Shown here: positions 17,453-25,743 of the stretch, piece by piece
Layout: each line of letters starts with the position of its first letter
Numbering within the stretch: position 1 is the first letter of the stretch
DNA from: Anaerolineae bacterium
GTDB taxonomy: Bacteria; Chloroflexota; Anaerolineae; Aggregatilineales; UBA2796
Length of the DNA: 64,000 nt
Direction of reading: 5' to 3'
Assembly: GCA_019637615.1 (NCBI GenBank)
Contig: JAHBVJ010000004.1
Span: 248,001-312,000, forward strand
The notes under the pieces: model-generated
What the model was told of the DNA's origin: nothing
Databases searched by the model: none
Seen by the model: the letters and a program-made list of their open reading frames with translations, nothing else
Made by a program: the position numbers and the translations under genes

Positions 17453-18124
17453 ATGAAAGATGTGCTAGTTTTCGATGTGAACGAAACACTGCTCGATCTG
17501 GCTGCACTTGATCCGATTTTCGAGCGCATCTTCGGCGCTGCTGTCGCCCGTCGCGAATGGTTCTCACAGTTCATCCAGAATGCGCTGGTAGCGACGGTCA
17601 CTGGCGCGTATTCGCCGTTTGGGGAGATCGGGATGGCTGCGCTGGCGATGATCGCGCAGCGGCGTGATGTTCAGATCACCGAGGATGGCAAAGCGGCGAT
17701 CCGGCAGGGATTAGGCAGTTTGCCGCCTCATCCCGATGTGCGGGCTGGACTTGATCAGTTGAAAAAATCCGGCTTCCGATTGGCGGCCTTGACCAATTCG
17801 ACACAAGCGGTGGCGGAAACGCAGTTGAAAAATGCGGGACTCAGCGATTTGTTTGAGCATATCTTGTCGGCGGATGCGGTCAAACGGCTGAAACCTGCGC
17901 CAGAACCCTATCATATGGCGGCGCAGGTGCTAAACGTCCCCATCGGGCAGATGTGTTTGATCGCTGCGCACGCATGGGATGTGACGGGCGCGATGCGGGT
18001 GGGCGCTCATGCCGCGTTCGTAGCGCGCCCCGGCATGGTGCTCGATCCGTTAGCGCCGACGCCGCTGGTGGTGGGTGACGATATTCGCGAAGTCGCCGCG
18101 CAGTTGATCCATCTGCAAGCGTGA
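17453..18124 (+). CDS. Haloacid dehalogenase, type II
   Basis: HAD-superfamily hydrolase of 223 residues. Motif I VFDVNETLLD carries nucleophile Asp9. Motif II is LAALTNSTQA, motif III the Lys in ADAVKRLKPAPEPY, and motif IV is AAHAWDVTGAMRVGAHAAFV. This set, with the NETLL form of motif I and the AHAWD form of motif IV, is characteristic of (S)-2-haloacid dehalogenases. The physiological substrate need not be a haloacid. GGAGCTG lies upstream, 24 bp after the radical SAM stop, so the two may be co-transcribed. Confidence 0.88.
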   Translation: MKDVLVFDVNETLLDLAALDPIFERIFGAAVARREWFSQFIQNALVATVTGAYSPFGEIGMAALAMIAQRRDVQITEDGKAAIRQGLGSLPPHPDVRAGLDQLKKSGFRLAALTNSTQAVAETQLKNAGLSDLFEHILSADAVKRLKPAPEPYHMAAQVLNVPIGQMCLIAAHAWDVTGAMRVGAHAAFVARPGMVLDPLAPTPLVVGDDIREVAAQLIHLQA

Positions 18125-18125
18125 A

Positions 18126-18893
18126 TTATTTGCGTTTTTCTTGCTCGGCTTCGCGCAGGGCTTCGTCCATCAGGGCTTGCTCACCGATGATGCTGACGAA
18201 GGCGGTTTCGAGATCGGTAGCGTGCTGTGAAGCCATCAACTCGGCTGGCGTGCCGGAAGCCATGATCGTGCCACGATGGATGATCGCTACTTGATCGCAG
18301 AGCTTTTCGACCTCGTTCATCAGGTGCGTGGAGAGGATGATGCAGCGTCCCTCCTGCTTAAAGCGGTGGATCAGGTCGCGGACTGCGCGCATACTCACCA
18401 CGTCTAGCCCCGCCGTCGGCTCGTCAAGGATCACGTTGGGCGGGTTATGGACGAGCGCCATGCCCATCACCACTTTGCGCGTCATGCCGCGCGAAAAGCC
18501 CGCCGTTTTGCGGTCGATAAAACTCGCCATACCAATATCAGCAATAATGCCGTCGATGCGCTGCTTGAGCGTCGGCGTGGGGATGCCATGTAGTTTGCCA
18601 ACATATTCCATGCACTCGCGGGCGGTCAGGTTGGCGTACAAGCCCGCGTTTTCCACGAGTATGCCGAGCTGGCTGCGTACCTGCGCTTTCTGTGTGCGGA
18701 TGTCATAGCCGCCGACTGTCGCCGTGCCGTGATCTGGCTCGATTACCGTAGAGAGAATGCGCAGCGTCGTCGTTTTGCCCGCGCCGTTCGGCCCTAGCAG
18801 CCCGAAGACCTGCCCGTCGGTAGCCTCGAAGGAAATGTCACTGAGCGCTTGAAATTTCTTGAAGCGTTTGGCGAGATGTTGAACGTGAATCAC
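18126..18893 (-). CDS. ABC transporter ATP-binding protein (NatA/CcmA-like)
   Basis: ATPase subunit of 255 residues. Walker A is GPNGAGKTTT, the Q-loop region is QLGILVENAGLY, the signature is FSRGMTRKV (a variant of LSGGQ), Walker B is NVILDEPTAGLD and the H-loop is LSTHL. The family drives export of drugs, Na+ or lipids together with a membrane permease. No permease is adjacent: the neighbours are a convergent HAD gene and a divergent corA. It is therefore an orphan in this window. Confidence 0.9.
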   Translation of the reverse strand: MIHVQHLAKRFKKFQALSDISFEATDGQVFGLLGPNGAGKTTTLRILSTVIEPDHGTATVGGYDIRTQKAQVRSQLGILVENAGLYANLTARECMEYVGKLHGIPTPTLKQRIDGIIADIGMASFIDRKTAGFSRGMTRKVVMGMALVHNPPNVILDEPTAGLDVVSMRAVRDLIHRFKQEGRCIILSTHLMNEVEKLCDQVAIIHRGTIMASGTPAELMASQHATDLETAFVSIIGEQALMDEALREAEQEKRK

Positions 18894-18961
18894 AGAGCAT
18901 CCTTATCACCATAAAGCTTGGTAAAGTCTAGCAGGCGTGGGCAGCCACATCCATATCGATG

Positions 18962-18990
18962 TTGAACCAATATCTGCGTTTTCGTAGATA
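18962..18990 (+). promoter_or_regulatory. Probable promoter of corA
   Basis: TTGAAC (18962-18967), a 17-bp spacer and TAGATA (18985-18990), about 58 bp before the corA start. It matches 4 of 6 bases at each hexamer, so it is moderate support only. Confidence 0.4.
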
Positions 18991-19048
18991 GAGTATCATA
19001 AGGTTGCGCGGACACTCTGGCTTCCACACAATTTAGTAATGAATCTCT

Positions 19049-20008
19049 ATGAACATCACGGTTTTTAGCGAACAAGGCACAGCCAACGCACAACCAGCAG
19101 AGCTACCAACGTTACTCGCCCGCCCCGAAGTCACCGTCTGGGTGGATATGCTTGGCCCCACTGTCGAAGATTCGACGGTGATGGAAACCATCTTTCATTT
19201 TCATCCGCTGGCAATAGAAGATACCAAAAATCAGCATCAACGCCCCAAGGTGGAGGAATTTCAGGGATATTTTTTCACGATCTTGAACTCTGTGTACTTT
19301 GACGCGGGTGAATACAACTTCAAAGAACTCGATGTGTTCATCGGGCAGAATTACCTCGTCACGGTACATATGGACGCGGAAAAACTCATTGATGCGATGG
19401 AAGTGGAGGTGAAAAGCCGACCACCCGTCACAGGGCGGATCACGTCAGGCTACTTGATGTATTTGCTGGCAGATTTGGTGGTGGATAGCTATTTCCCGAT
19501 CACCGATCATGTGTCCGATCAGATCGATGAGTTTGAGGAATTGATCTTGAATATGCCACGCCAGAGCATCATCAGCCAGTTGTTTAGCCTCAAGCGCAAT
19601 TTGACCGAAATGTGGCGGGTGAGCGGGCAGCAGCGCGATATGTTCAATGTGCTGATGAACCGCAGTTTCTTCGCCAATGACCAAGCGCTGCAATTCTACT
19701 ATCGCGATGTGTACGACCACGTCTTGCGCATCAGCGACATCATCAGCACTTATCGTGACACGCTCGCCAGTTTGATGGATTTGTACCTATCGTCGGTATC
19801 TAACAGGCTGAATGTGGTGGTGAATCGGTTGTCGGTGATCACAATCGTGATCGGCTTGCTGACGGTGATCAGCGGCTTTTACGGCATGAACTTCGAGCAT
19901 ACGTGGCCCGATATTCACGATGCCAACGGCGTCCCGATTGTGCTGTTCGCGATGGTGGTATTGGTCGGCGGTGCGCTGGCGATCATGAAGTGGAGAGACT
20001 TGTTTTAA
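19049..20008 (+). CDS. corA: CorA-family magnesium/cobalt transporter
   Basis: Pentameric Mg2+ channel subunit of 319 residues. It has an N-terminal cytosolic alpha/beta domain (WVDMLGPTVED, HPLAIEDTKNQHQRPKVEEF), a long helix, and two C-terminal membrane helices. The selectivity motif GMN is seen in YGMNFEHTWPD, between VITIVIGLLTVISGFYG and IVLFAMVVLVGGALAIMKW. The C-terminal KWRDLF is typical. The gene is followed by a perfect stem-loop. Confidence 0.95.
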   Translation: MNITVFSEQGTANAQPAELPTLLARPEVTVWVDMLGPTVEDSTVMETIFHFHPLAIEDTKNQHQRPKVEEFQGYFFTILNSVYFDAGEYNFKELDVFIGQNYLVTVHMDAEKLIDAMEVEVKSRPPVTGRITSGYLMYLLADLVVDSYFPITDHVSDQIDEFEELILNMPRQSIISQLFSLKRNLTEMWRVSGQQRDMFNVLMNRSFFANDQALQFYYRDVYDHVLRISDIISTYRDTLASLMDLYLSSVSNRLNVVVNRLSVITIVIGLLTVISGFYGMNFEHTWPDIHDANGVPIVLFAMVVLVGGALAIMKWRDLF

Positions 20009-20015
20009 TGACAAT

Positions 20016-20045
20016 TTGGACGAGACTGTAAAAAGTCTCGTCCAA
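20016..20045. terminator. Stem-loop terminator between convergent corA and DUF3352 gene
   Basis: TTGGACGAGACT (20016-20027) and AGTCTCGTCCAA (20034-20045) form a perfect 12-bp stem with a 6-nt loop GTAAAA, 7 bp after the corA stop and 28 bp from the convergent gene end. It has no long U-tract on either strand; probably a bidirectional end. Confidence 0.65.
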
Positions 20046-20073
20046 GAGTCGTTGAGGGATGCAGAATTCGGTA

Positions 20074-21927
20074 TTACTTCGCCAGCGTGATCACCGCGCG
20101 CGAAACGGTGCTGCCGGACGCATCCGTCGTACTGCTGACGGTGGCGCTTTCGATCAGTGCCAAGAAAGTGCGCAGTTGAGTTTGAATTTCTACAAACTTT
20201 TGCTGTGTTTGCTCAGGCTGCCCGCGCATGGCACGACCGAGATTATCCGAGATCGCCCCTAGCAAGCCGAGATCGCCAAGCAGGTTGACGCCATCGTTGC
20301 TCAGGTAAGCAATCGCGGTGGGTTGCGGCACGAGGTAGACGCTGGCAGCTTTGAAGGTCGCCGACGTATCAAGCCCCGGCGCGCCCGTGAGGATGGCTTC
20401 CGCCAGTGGACGGGTTGCCAGCACGAGAACCTTATCATTCGCGCCGATCACGAATTCGAGCTTGGTGCTCTGACCCGATGGGAGCGGGGCGGTACCACTG
20501 AGGACAAGTACCTTCGCGCCGCCGATGGTTTCGGTGGTCAGCGTGACTTCTTTGTTGTTCTTGAGGCCAACCGCGATCAGCGTTTCGAGCTTGGCGACCA
20601 ACGTATCGACTTTAGCCTTGTCGGTCACTTCGAAGATCATACCCGCATCGACGGCATTCTCTACCGGCAGCTTGGGGAACAACTGCGAATTGAGCAGTGT
20701 GGCGGTGCCCGGTTTAGGCGACGTGTAGCCGGAGATGAGCGCAAAGTCGCCCGTCATCCAACTGACGATGTCTTCACGGAAGTCGATGCCCGTATTCTTC
20801 AGGAATTCATCCTCGAAGCGCTTGATCTCAGCAGCGACCCGTTCCGCATCGGCTTGGCTTTGCAGTTTGGACAGGCTGACCACGTTCGTTAGCGCGTAGT
20901 CGATGATCCCCGCGAGGTTGCTGCCTTCCACAACGCCCGCCGCCGTAGCGGGGATGTTGGCGGCAAAGGACGCCTTGATCGGAGTCAACTTTGGCAGCGT
21001 GACGCCGAGTTTTTCCAAGCCGCTGGTGTCGCCCAACTTCTGCGCCATATCCAGCGTCAGCGTGCGATCATCGAGGATCGTTGCGCCTACGACAGTGGGG
21101 CCGATGGCATCCACGAAGGCGTTCGCCATCGCTTCGGCGTTCGGGTTGGAGGCAGAAGAAAGACGCATGTTGGCTTGCACGCCGAGTTTGAACAACGCAC
21201 CCGTATCGATATAGATCAGCGCATTGTATTTGGTTTCGGGGAGCAGTGCCAGCGCGCTTTTGAAGCCTTCCTGTTCGAACAGTTTGGCGCGGGTTCCCAT
21301 CGCCGCATCGACGCCCTTGATGGTGCCGATGATCAGCGCATTGTCGTTGATGGCAATCGCGGTTGAACTATTGAACGCCTTCGTCCCTTTATCTCCCTCG
21401 GTGGAGCGATACACGGTGTAGGTGGCTTCGTCGGCCTTCGTGAACATGCCCTTCGCGCTGGGCGTCTTGGCAAGCAGGTCATCCACGAATTTGACGGTGA
21501 CAGCCCGATCCTTGATGTCTACGACGAACGCGGCGGTCACGTCTTCCGGCGTATTCCCCCCCCGCTGTACCAACATTTCAGGATTCGAGACGAAAAAGGC
21601 CATATTGTCCCCTAACCACGAGCGAATATCTTTCTCGTAGTTAAGGCCACCCGATGTTGCCGCCATGCTGATCAACGCCCGGAAATTCATCATGCCGGGG
21701 ACGGCACCAGCGGGCAGCGCATCGACCACCTTGGCACGGAGTCCATCCAGCGTGTCGATGAAGGCGTCATCGATGCGGGCGGTGACGAAAATGACAGTAT
21801 CAGGCGGAGCGTAAGAGGCTAAACTCGGTGATTCTGCTGCGCGGGCGGGGCTACCCATGCCCAAGACAGCGACGAAATTGAGGGCTAACGCAAGGACAAG
21901 TAACAGTGATAAACGACGTTTAAACAT
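20074..21927 (-). CDS. DUF3352-type secreted protein
   Basis: An exported protein of 617 residues. The start at 21927 gives MFKRRLSLLLVLALALNFV and a cleavage site SPARAAES, with GGAAGGG upstream; the longer reading would mask the signal peptide. The mature N-terminus, SLASYAPPDTVIFVTARIDDAFIDTLD, is the typical beginning of DUF3352 proteins, followed by two repeats of a long alpha/beta region (YNALIYIDTGALF; VENAVDAGMIFEV). The family has no known function and is frequent in Chloroflexota and cyanobacteria. It is probably an abundant envelope protein. Confidence 0.8.
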   Translation of the reverse strand: MFKRRLSLLLVLALALNFVAVLGMGSPARAAESPSLASYAPPDTVIFVTARIDDAFIDTLDGLRAKVVDALPAGAVPGMMNFRALISMAATSGGLNYEKDIRSWLGDNMAFFVSNPEMLVQRGGNTPEDVTAAFVVDIKDRAVTVKFVDDLLAKTPSAKGMFTKADEATYTVYRSTEGDKGTKAFNSSTAIAINDNALIIGTIKGVDAAMGTRAKLFEQEGFKSALALLPETKYNALIYIDTGALFKLGVQANMRLSSASNPNAEAMANAFVDAIGPTVVGATILDDRTLTLDMAQKLGDTSGLEKLGVTLPKLTPIKASFAANIPATAAGVVEGSNLAGIIDYALTNVVSLSKLQSQADAERVAAEIKRFEDEFLKNTGIDFREDIVSWMTGDFALISGYTSPKPGTATLLNSQLFPKLPVENAVDAGMIFEVTDKAKVDTLVAKLETLIAVGLKNNKEVTLTTETIGGAKVLVLSGTAPLPSGQSTKLEFVIGANDKVLVLATRPLAEAILTGAPGLDTSATFKAASVYLVPQPTAIAYLSNDGVNLLGDLGLLGAISDNLGRAMRGQPEQTQQKFVEIQTQLRTFLALIESATVSSTTDASGSTVSRAVITLAK

Positions 21928-22084
21928 GTATCCCTTCCAGTGTAAAAACAGCCCAAAGACGCGGCTAACGCCACAATCACGGCGCAACGACAGCGATTGT
22001 GGAAGCCTATCGAATACCTTATACGTGTATCGTGAGAGGATAGTTGCAGTTGACCGCTGAGATTGAGTGGTTAACGGATTCTTA

Positions 22085-22126
22085 ATGGAAGCGTTGGCAC
22101 GATTCCGCCTGTATGAACGCTTCCAT
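22085..22126 (-). terminator. Stem-loop downstream of the O-methyltransferase gene
   Basis: ATGGAAGCGTT (22085-22095) and AACGCTTCCAT (22116-22126) form a perfect 11-bp stem with a 20-nt loop. It lies just after the methyltransferase stop on the minus strand. A smaller stem GGCTGAT/ATCAGCC (22138-22154) overlaps that stop. Confidence 0.45.
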
Positions 22127-22148
22127 TTACGGCGCTAGGCTGATCGCA

Positions 22149-22742
22149 TCAGCCTACGGGGTTATCGAGGTAGGCAAGGCTTACCCCCTTGCCGATGGGC
22201 ACGATCATATGCTCGACCTCCGGCACGGCTTGGATAGCGGCGAGATACGGCGCGATCTCCTCTGGATGCGAGAGGGCATTATCCGCGAGGATCAACGCTC
22301 CGGGCAGCAATTTCGGCAGCAGCAACTTGAGTTGTGCGGGCGCGCTGATTCTATCGGCATCAAAGAACACGGCATCGAAGGGGCCAGTCAGGGTGCCGAC
22401 GAGTTCAGTCGCGTCCCCTACGCGGAGATCGACCAGATCGCGCAGTCCCGCGCGGCGCAAATTCGCATCCGCCAGCGGATGTTTGTCCCGATTGCGGTCA
22501 AGGCTGGTTACGCGCCCGCCGGCCGCGCTAACTGCCCATGCCAGCCAGATAGTGCTGTAGCCGTTGGAAGTCCCGATTTCCAGCACGGCTTTGCGCTGGC
22601 TGCTGCGCATCAGCATACTGATGAAGTGTGCCGTATCAGGTTCAAGGTTGAGCATCTTCTTGGGGCGGTCTTGTTCGCGCTCGTCGTTCTCACGCCCCCA
22701 CGTTTGTAATTCCACCAACAAATCTCGGAGTGCTTTTTGCAT
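22149..22742 (-). CDS. Class I SAM-dependent O-methyltransferase (COMT-like)
   Basis: A methyltransferase of 197 residues of the caffeoyl-CoA/catechol type. Motif I is VLEIGTSNGYSTIWLA, the acidic loop is RVTSLDRN and the metal-associated segment is FDAVFFDADR. The post-motif GALILADNALSHPEEIAPYL corresponds to the D-N-x-L metal/catalytic region. The family methylates catechol-like oxygens or cofactor precursors; the substrate here is unknown. It is divergent from the pentapeptide gene, with start codons 83 bp apart. Confidence 0.87.
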   Translation of the reverse strand: MQKALRDLLVELQTWGRENDEREQDRPKKMLNLEPDTAHFISMLMRSSQRKAVLEIGTSNGYSTIWLAWAVSAAGGRVTSLDRNRDKHPLADANLRRAGLRDLVDLRVGDATELVGTLTGPFDAVFFDADRISAPAQLKLLLPKLLPGALILADNALSHPEEIAPYLAAIQAVPEVEHMIVPIGKGVSLAYLDNPVG

Positions 22743-22825
22743 ATGTCCCTTTCCTCTAGCTAAGTTGGCTATTGAGTATATGCTCTATGGCAAGATGTAC
22801 CCGCCGATCAAGGAAATCAACCACA

Positions 22826-23440
22826 ATGGGAATATTTGATACCGCCGATGCGTATAGCTCACAGGAATTCAAAAAGGTGAGCCTCAAGCAGGAGGTAGTG
22901 CGCGGCAAAGAGTTCGATAGTTGTACGTTTACGCGCTGCACCTTCCAAGAAACGACCTTCTTGAACTGCAAATTCAACGACTGCACTTTTCTCGACTGCA
23001 ACTTCAAAATGGTCAGCCTCAACGGGTCTACTTTTCTGGGAACGCGCTTTGAACAATCCGAGTTGGTGGGCATTAACTGGACGGAAACCACGTGGCGAAC
23101 CACTAAGACTTTGCTCAACAAGCCCGTAGACTTCGTAGCCTGCGTGATCAACTATTCGGTCTTCATCGGCTTGAACCTCACCAAAGTCAACATCGTGCGG
23201 TGTTCTGCCAAAAATGTGGCATTTGACGAAGCGAATCTGACGAAAGCCGACTGTTCATACACCGACTTTGAAGACAGCCGATTTGTTGGCACCAACCTGA
23301 CGGAAGCCGATTTCACAGGCGCAACCCACTACGCCATCGATGTGCGCCAAAACACCGTGAAAAAAGCCAAGTTTTCCCTCCCCGAAGCGATGTCGCTGCT
23401 GCGTTACTTTGACATCACCCTGACCGACGCGCGACGCTGA
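22826..23440 (+). CDS. Pentapeptide-repeat protein
   Basis: Right-handed quadrilateral beta-helix protein of 204 residues. The start at 22826 (MGIFDTADAYSSQEF) has AAGGAAA upstream. Repeats of the A(D/N)LXX type are clear: CTFTRC-like turns at FDSCTFTRCTFQETTFLNCK, and later NVAFDEANLTKADCSYTDFE and FVGTNLTEADFTGA. Some members protect DNA gyrase from quinolones by mimicking DNA; most have no known role. The C-terminus KAKFSLPEAMSLLRYFDI resembles the cap of the Qnr-like and McbG-like proteins, but this is not enough to claim resistance. Confidence 0.88.
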   Translation: MGIFDTADAYSSQEFKKVSLKQEVVRGKEFDSCTFTRCTFQETTFLNCKFNDCTFLDCNFKMVSLNGSTFLGTRFEQSELVGINWTETTWRTTKTLLNKPVDFVACVINYSVFIGLNLTKVNIVRCSAKNVAFDEANLTKADCSYTDFEDSRFVGTNLTEADFTGATHYAIDVRQNTVKKAKFSLPEAMSLLRYFDITLTDARR

Positions 23441-23447
23441 ACCGCGA

Positions 23448-24419
23448 CTAGCCGTCGGTTGATGGCTCGTCAGTGTCGATCATCCGCAGGGCTTTTTCAG
23501 CAAGCCCACGAATCTCCGTGCGCAGCGCGTCGGGTTGGAGGACGCGCACGGGAAAATCGCAGCGAAGGAAAATGTAAGCTATCCAATCGAGCCGATCGGT
23601 GGCACGGCGGAAGAGGATGCCCTGATCCGTTTCTTCCAATGTGCCCATCGCTGGAGAAAACACGCGGTGGGCATGTTCAAGCGTCGTTTTCATCAGCACT
23701 TCGACCTGATATAGGCCGGGAGTGGTGGCGAGGGCGTCGAGTACGTGCGCCAGCACATCGAACTCCTCCGGACGCTCAAAGGGCTGCTCGGTTGGCTTCA
23801 GTTCGAGGATACGATCCAAGCGGAAGGTGCGCAGATCATTACGCAGGTGACAGTAGCCGGAAGTGTACCAGTAGCCATCGTGGAATAGAATGCCGTAGGG
23901 ATCGAAATCGCGCTCGGTTTTATCGCCCCGCCACGACAAATAGTTCAAGAATACATGGTGACGCTGCTGAACCGCTGAACTGAGGATGGTCACGAACTCA
24001 TTCTGGAAAATAGTAGGCTGCGGCTGCACGTTGAAGGTGATGGCCTCCTGCAATCCGCGCGCTTGTTGGAGCAGCTTTTCGGGCATCACGCGCTCGGTTT
24101 TAGCGAGCGCCCCTTCGACCGCCGCCACATCGACGGGAAAGCGAAATTCACGGATCGCCAGCAGTCCCAGTGTCAGGGCGATGACCTCGGCGTCGGTGTA
24201 CATCAGCGGCGGGAGTTTGTAGCCGCGCCCCAATTGATAGGCTCCGTAGGGGCCGCGTTCGGCTTCGACGGGGATGCCCATATCTTGCAGCATGACGATG
24301 TAGCGGCGGACGGTGCGCACATCGATCTCTAGGCGGCGGGCAAGCTCCGAGCCGCTCATCTCCTTGTAAGATTGCAAAAGCTGCAACACGGTTAACAAGC
24401 GGGTGGTCGGGGAATACAT
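23448..24419 (-). CDS. HTH/WYL-domain transcriptional regulator (YafY-like)
   Basis: A regulator of 323 residues with an N-terminal winged HTH (SGSELARRLEIDVRTVRRYI, about 20-45), a central WYL domain (about 135-220: FLNYLSWRGDKTERDFDPYG, then YWYTSGYC and FRLDRI) and a WCX C-terminal part. The start at 24419 is preferred: the SD GAGGTG would be occupied by the alternative GTG start at 24428. WYL proteins sense nucleic acid or other ligands. An inverted repeat just upstream (24436-24460) is a probable operator for autoregulation, and possibly for regulation of the divergent AlkZ-like gene. Confidence 0.88.
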   Translation of the reverse strand: MYSPTTRLLTVLQLLQSYKEMSGSELARRLEIDVRTVRRYIVMLQDMGIPVEAERGPYGAYQLGRGYKLPPLMYTDAEVIALTLGLLAIREFRFPVDVAAVEGALAKTERVMPEKLLQQARGLQEAITFNVQPQPTIFQNEFVTILSSAVQQRHHVFLNYLSWRGDKTERDFDPYGILFHDGYWYTSGYCHLRNDLRTFRLDRILELKPTEQPFERPEEFDVLAHVLDALATTPGLYQVEVLMKTTLEHAHRVFSPAMGTLEETDQGILFRRATDRLDWIAYIFLRCDFPVRVLQPDALRTEIRGLAEKALRMIDTDEPSTDG

Positions 24420-24435
24420 TGTTCTCACCTCGTAT

Positions 24436-24460
24436 GATTAGGGCGTATTCTGTCCTAATC
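24436..24460. promoter_or_regulatory. Inverted-repeat operator of the WYL regulator
   Basis: GATTAGG (24436-24442) and CCTAATC (24454-24460) with 11 bp between, 17 bp from the regulator start and in the divergent promoter region of the AlkZ-like gene. On the regulator strand it reads TTAGGACAGAATACGCCCTAA minus the last base, close to the TAGGACA-type palindromes I associate with this regulator family. Binding is inferred. Confidence 0.5.
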
Positions 24461-24576
24461 TTCTTGTATATTCAATATAGATCGCGATAGATCGCAGTCA
24501 ATTTGCCATCTTTTCCAGACGCGATTGACCATCAATTGACAATCAGCGTGTAGTCAACCAAGCGAGGCAACGCGAG

Positions 24577-25650
24577 ATGACACCTTTAGATATCGCCTAC
24601 CAGCGGCTCCATAACCAGCAGATATTGACCGCCCACGCCAAAACGCCCGCCGAGGTCGTTCGGTGGTTAGGTGCTGTCCAAGCCCAAGACTATCTTGGCG
24701 CGAAATGGGCACTCGGTATGCGGATGCAGAAGGCGAGTGATGACACCATCGAGGAAGCTTTCAATGAAGGCGCGATCCTGCGCACCCATGTAATGCGCCC
24801 GACGTGGCACTTCGTCGCGCCGGAGGATATTCGCTGGCTGCTGGCGCTGACGGCTCCGCGCGTGCATATTGCCAGCGGGCACGGCTACCGTCTGCTTGGC
24901 CTCGATGACGCACAATTCCGCCACAGCGAAGAGGTCTTGATCAAAGCGCTGCAAGGCGGCAAACAGCTCACGCGTGAAGCGCTGATCGAGGCGTTCCAGC
25001 AAGCGGGCATCGTGACCAAAGATATTCATCTGGTGCATTTGTTGATGCACGCCGAGTTAGCCGGACTGATTTGCAGCGGCTCGCGCAGGGGTAAGCAGTT
25101 CACGTACATGCTGCTGGAAGAACGTGTGCCAGCCGTCGCCAAGATCGAACGCGACGAGGCGCTGCTCAAGTTGACCAACCGCTATTTCACCAGTCATGGG
25201 CCAGCCACCATGCAAGATTTCGCATGGTGGTCGGGCTTGACTATCACAGATGTGCGGCACGGACTGGAACTGGCGAAGCATGATTTGGTGGAGGAGGTGA
25301 TCGACGGGCAGTCATATTGGTTGTCGCCAGCGCTGCCGAGGGTTCGTGCAGACGCGACCACTGTGCATTTGATGTCCGGCTTTGACGAATATCTGGTGAG
25401 CTATCGAGATCGCAGCGCGTCGCTCGATCCGGAGCACAAAAGCCTGTGGGATCGTGGCAACGCAGTATTCAGTTCGATCATCGTGATTGGCGGCAAAGTG
25501 GTAGGCATCTGGAAGCGCACGCTCAACAAGAAAGCCGTCATCATGGAGTCGACCCATTTCGGGGAATTGACGCCCGCGCAAGAGCAAGCCTTCAAGACCG
25601 CCGCGCAACGCTACGGGAGATTTCTGGGGCTGCCCGTGACCTTTGCCTAG
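24577..25650 (+). CDS. Winged-helix DNA-binding protein, AlkZ/YcaQ-like
   Basis: A protein of 357 residues of the HTH_42 family. It contains LGAVQAQDYLGAKWALGMR, including the Q-x-Q/D element used by AlkZ glycosylases, and LRTHVMRPTWHFVAPEDIRW, the most conserved block. It continues with TREALIEAF and SGFDEYLVSYRDR. AlkZ members excise alkylated or crosslinked bases; this gene belongs to the broader, poorly studied branch, so repair activity is probable rather than certain. It is divergent from the WYL regulator and probably controlled by it. Confidence 0.85.
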   Translation: MTPLDIAYQRLHNQQILTAHAKTPAEVVRWLGAVQAQDYLGAKWALGMRMQKASDDTIEEAFNEGAILRTHVMRPTWHFVAPEDIRWLLALTAPRVHIASGHGYRLLGLDDAQFRHSEEVLIKALQGGKQLTREALIEAFQQAGIVTKDIHLVHLLMHAELAGLICSGSRRGKQFTYMLLEERVPAVAKIERDEALLKLTNRYFTSHGPATMQDFAWWSGLTITDVRHGLELAKHDLVEEVIDGQSYWLSPALPRVRADATTVHLMSGFDEYLVSYRDRSASLDPEHKSLWDRGNAVFSSIIVIGGKVVGIWKRTLNKKAVIMESTHFGELTPAQEQAFKTAAQRYGRFLGLPVTFA

Positions 25651-25743
25651 CCATGAGTCCTGATCGGCGGCAAAGCGTCATTGCCGATCCAGCGCGCAAT
25701 GCGGTACAACCAACGCGCCCAAGGATTGAGCGATGGAAACCCG

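Noticed and set aside
22826..23440. Quinolone resistance (Qnr) label for the pentapeptide protein
   Set aside because: Only generic pentapeptide repeats are visible; Qnr-specific loops could not be confirmed.
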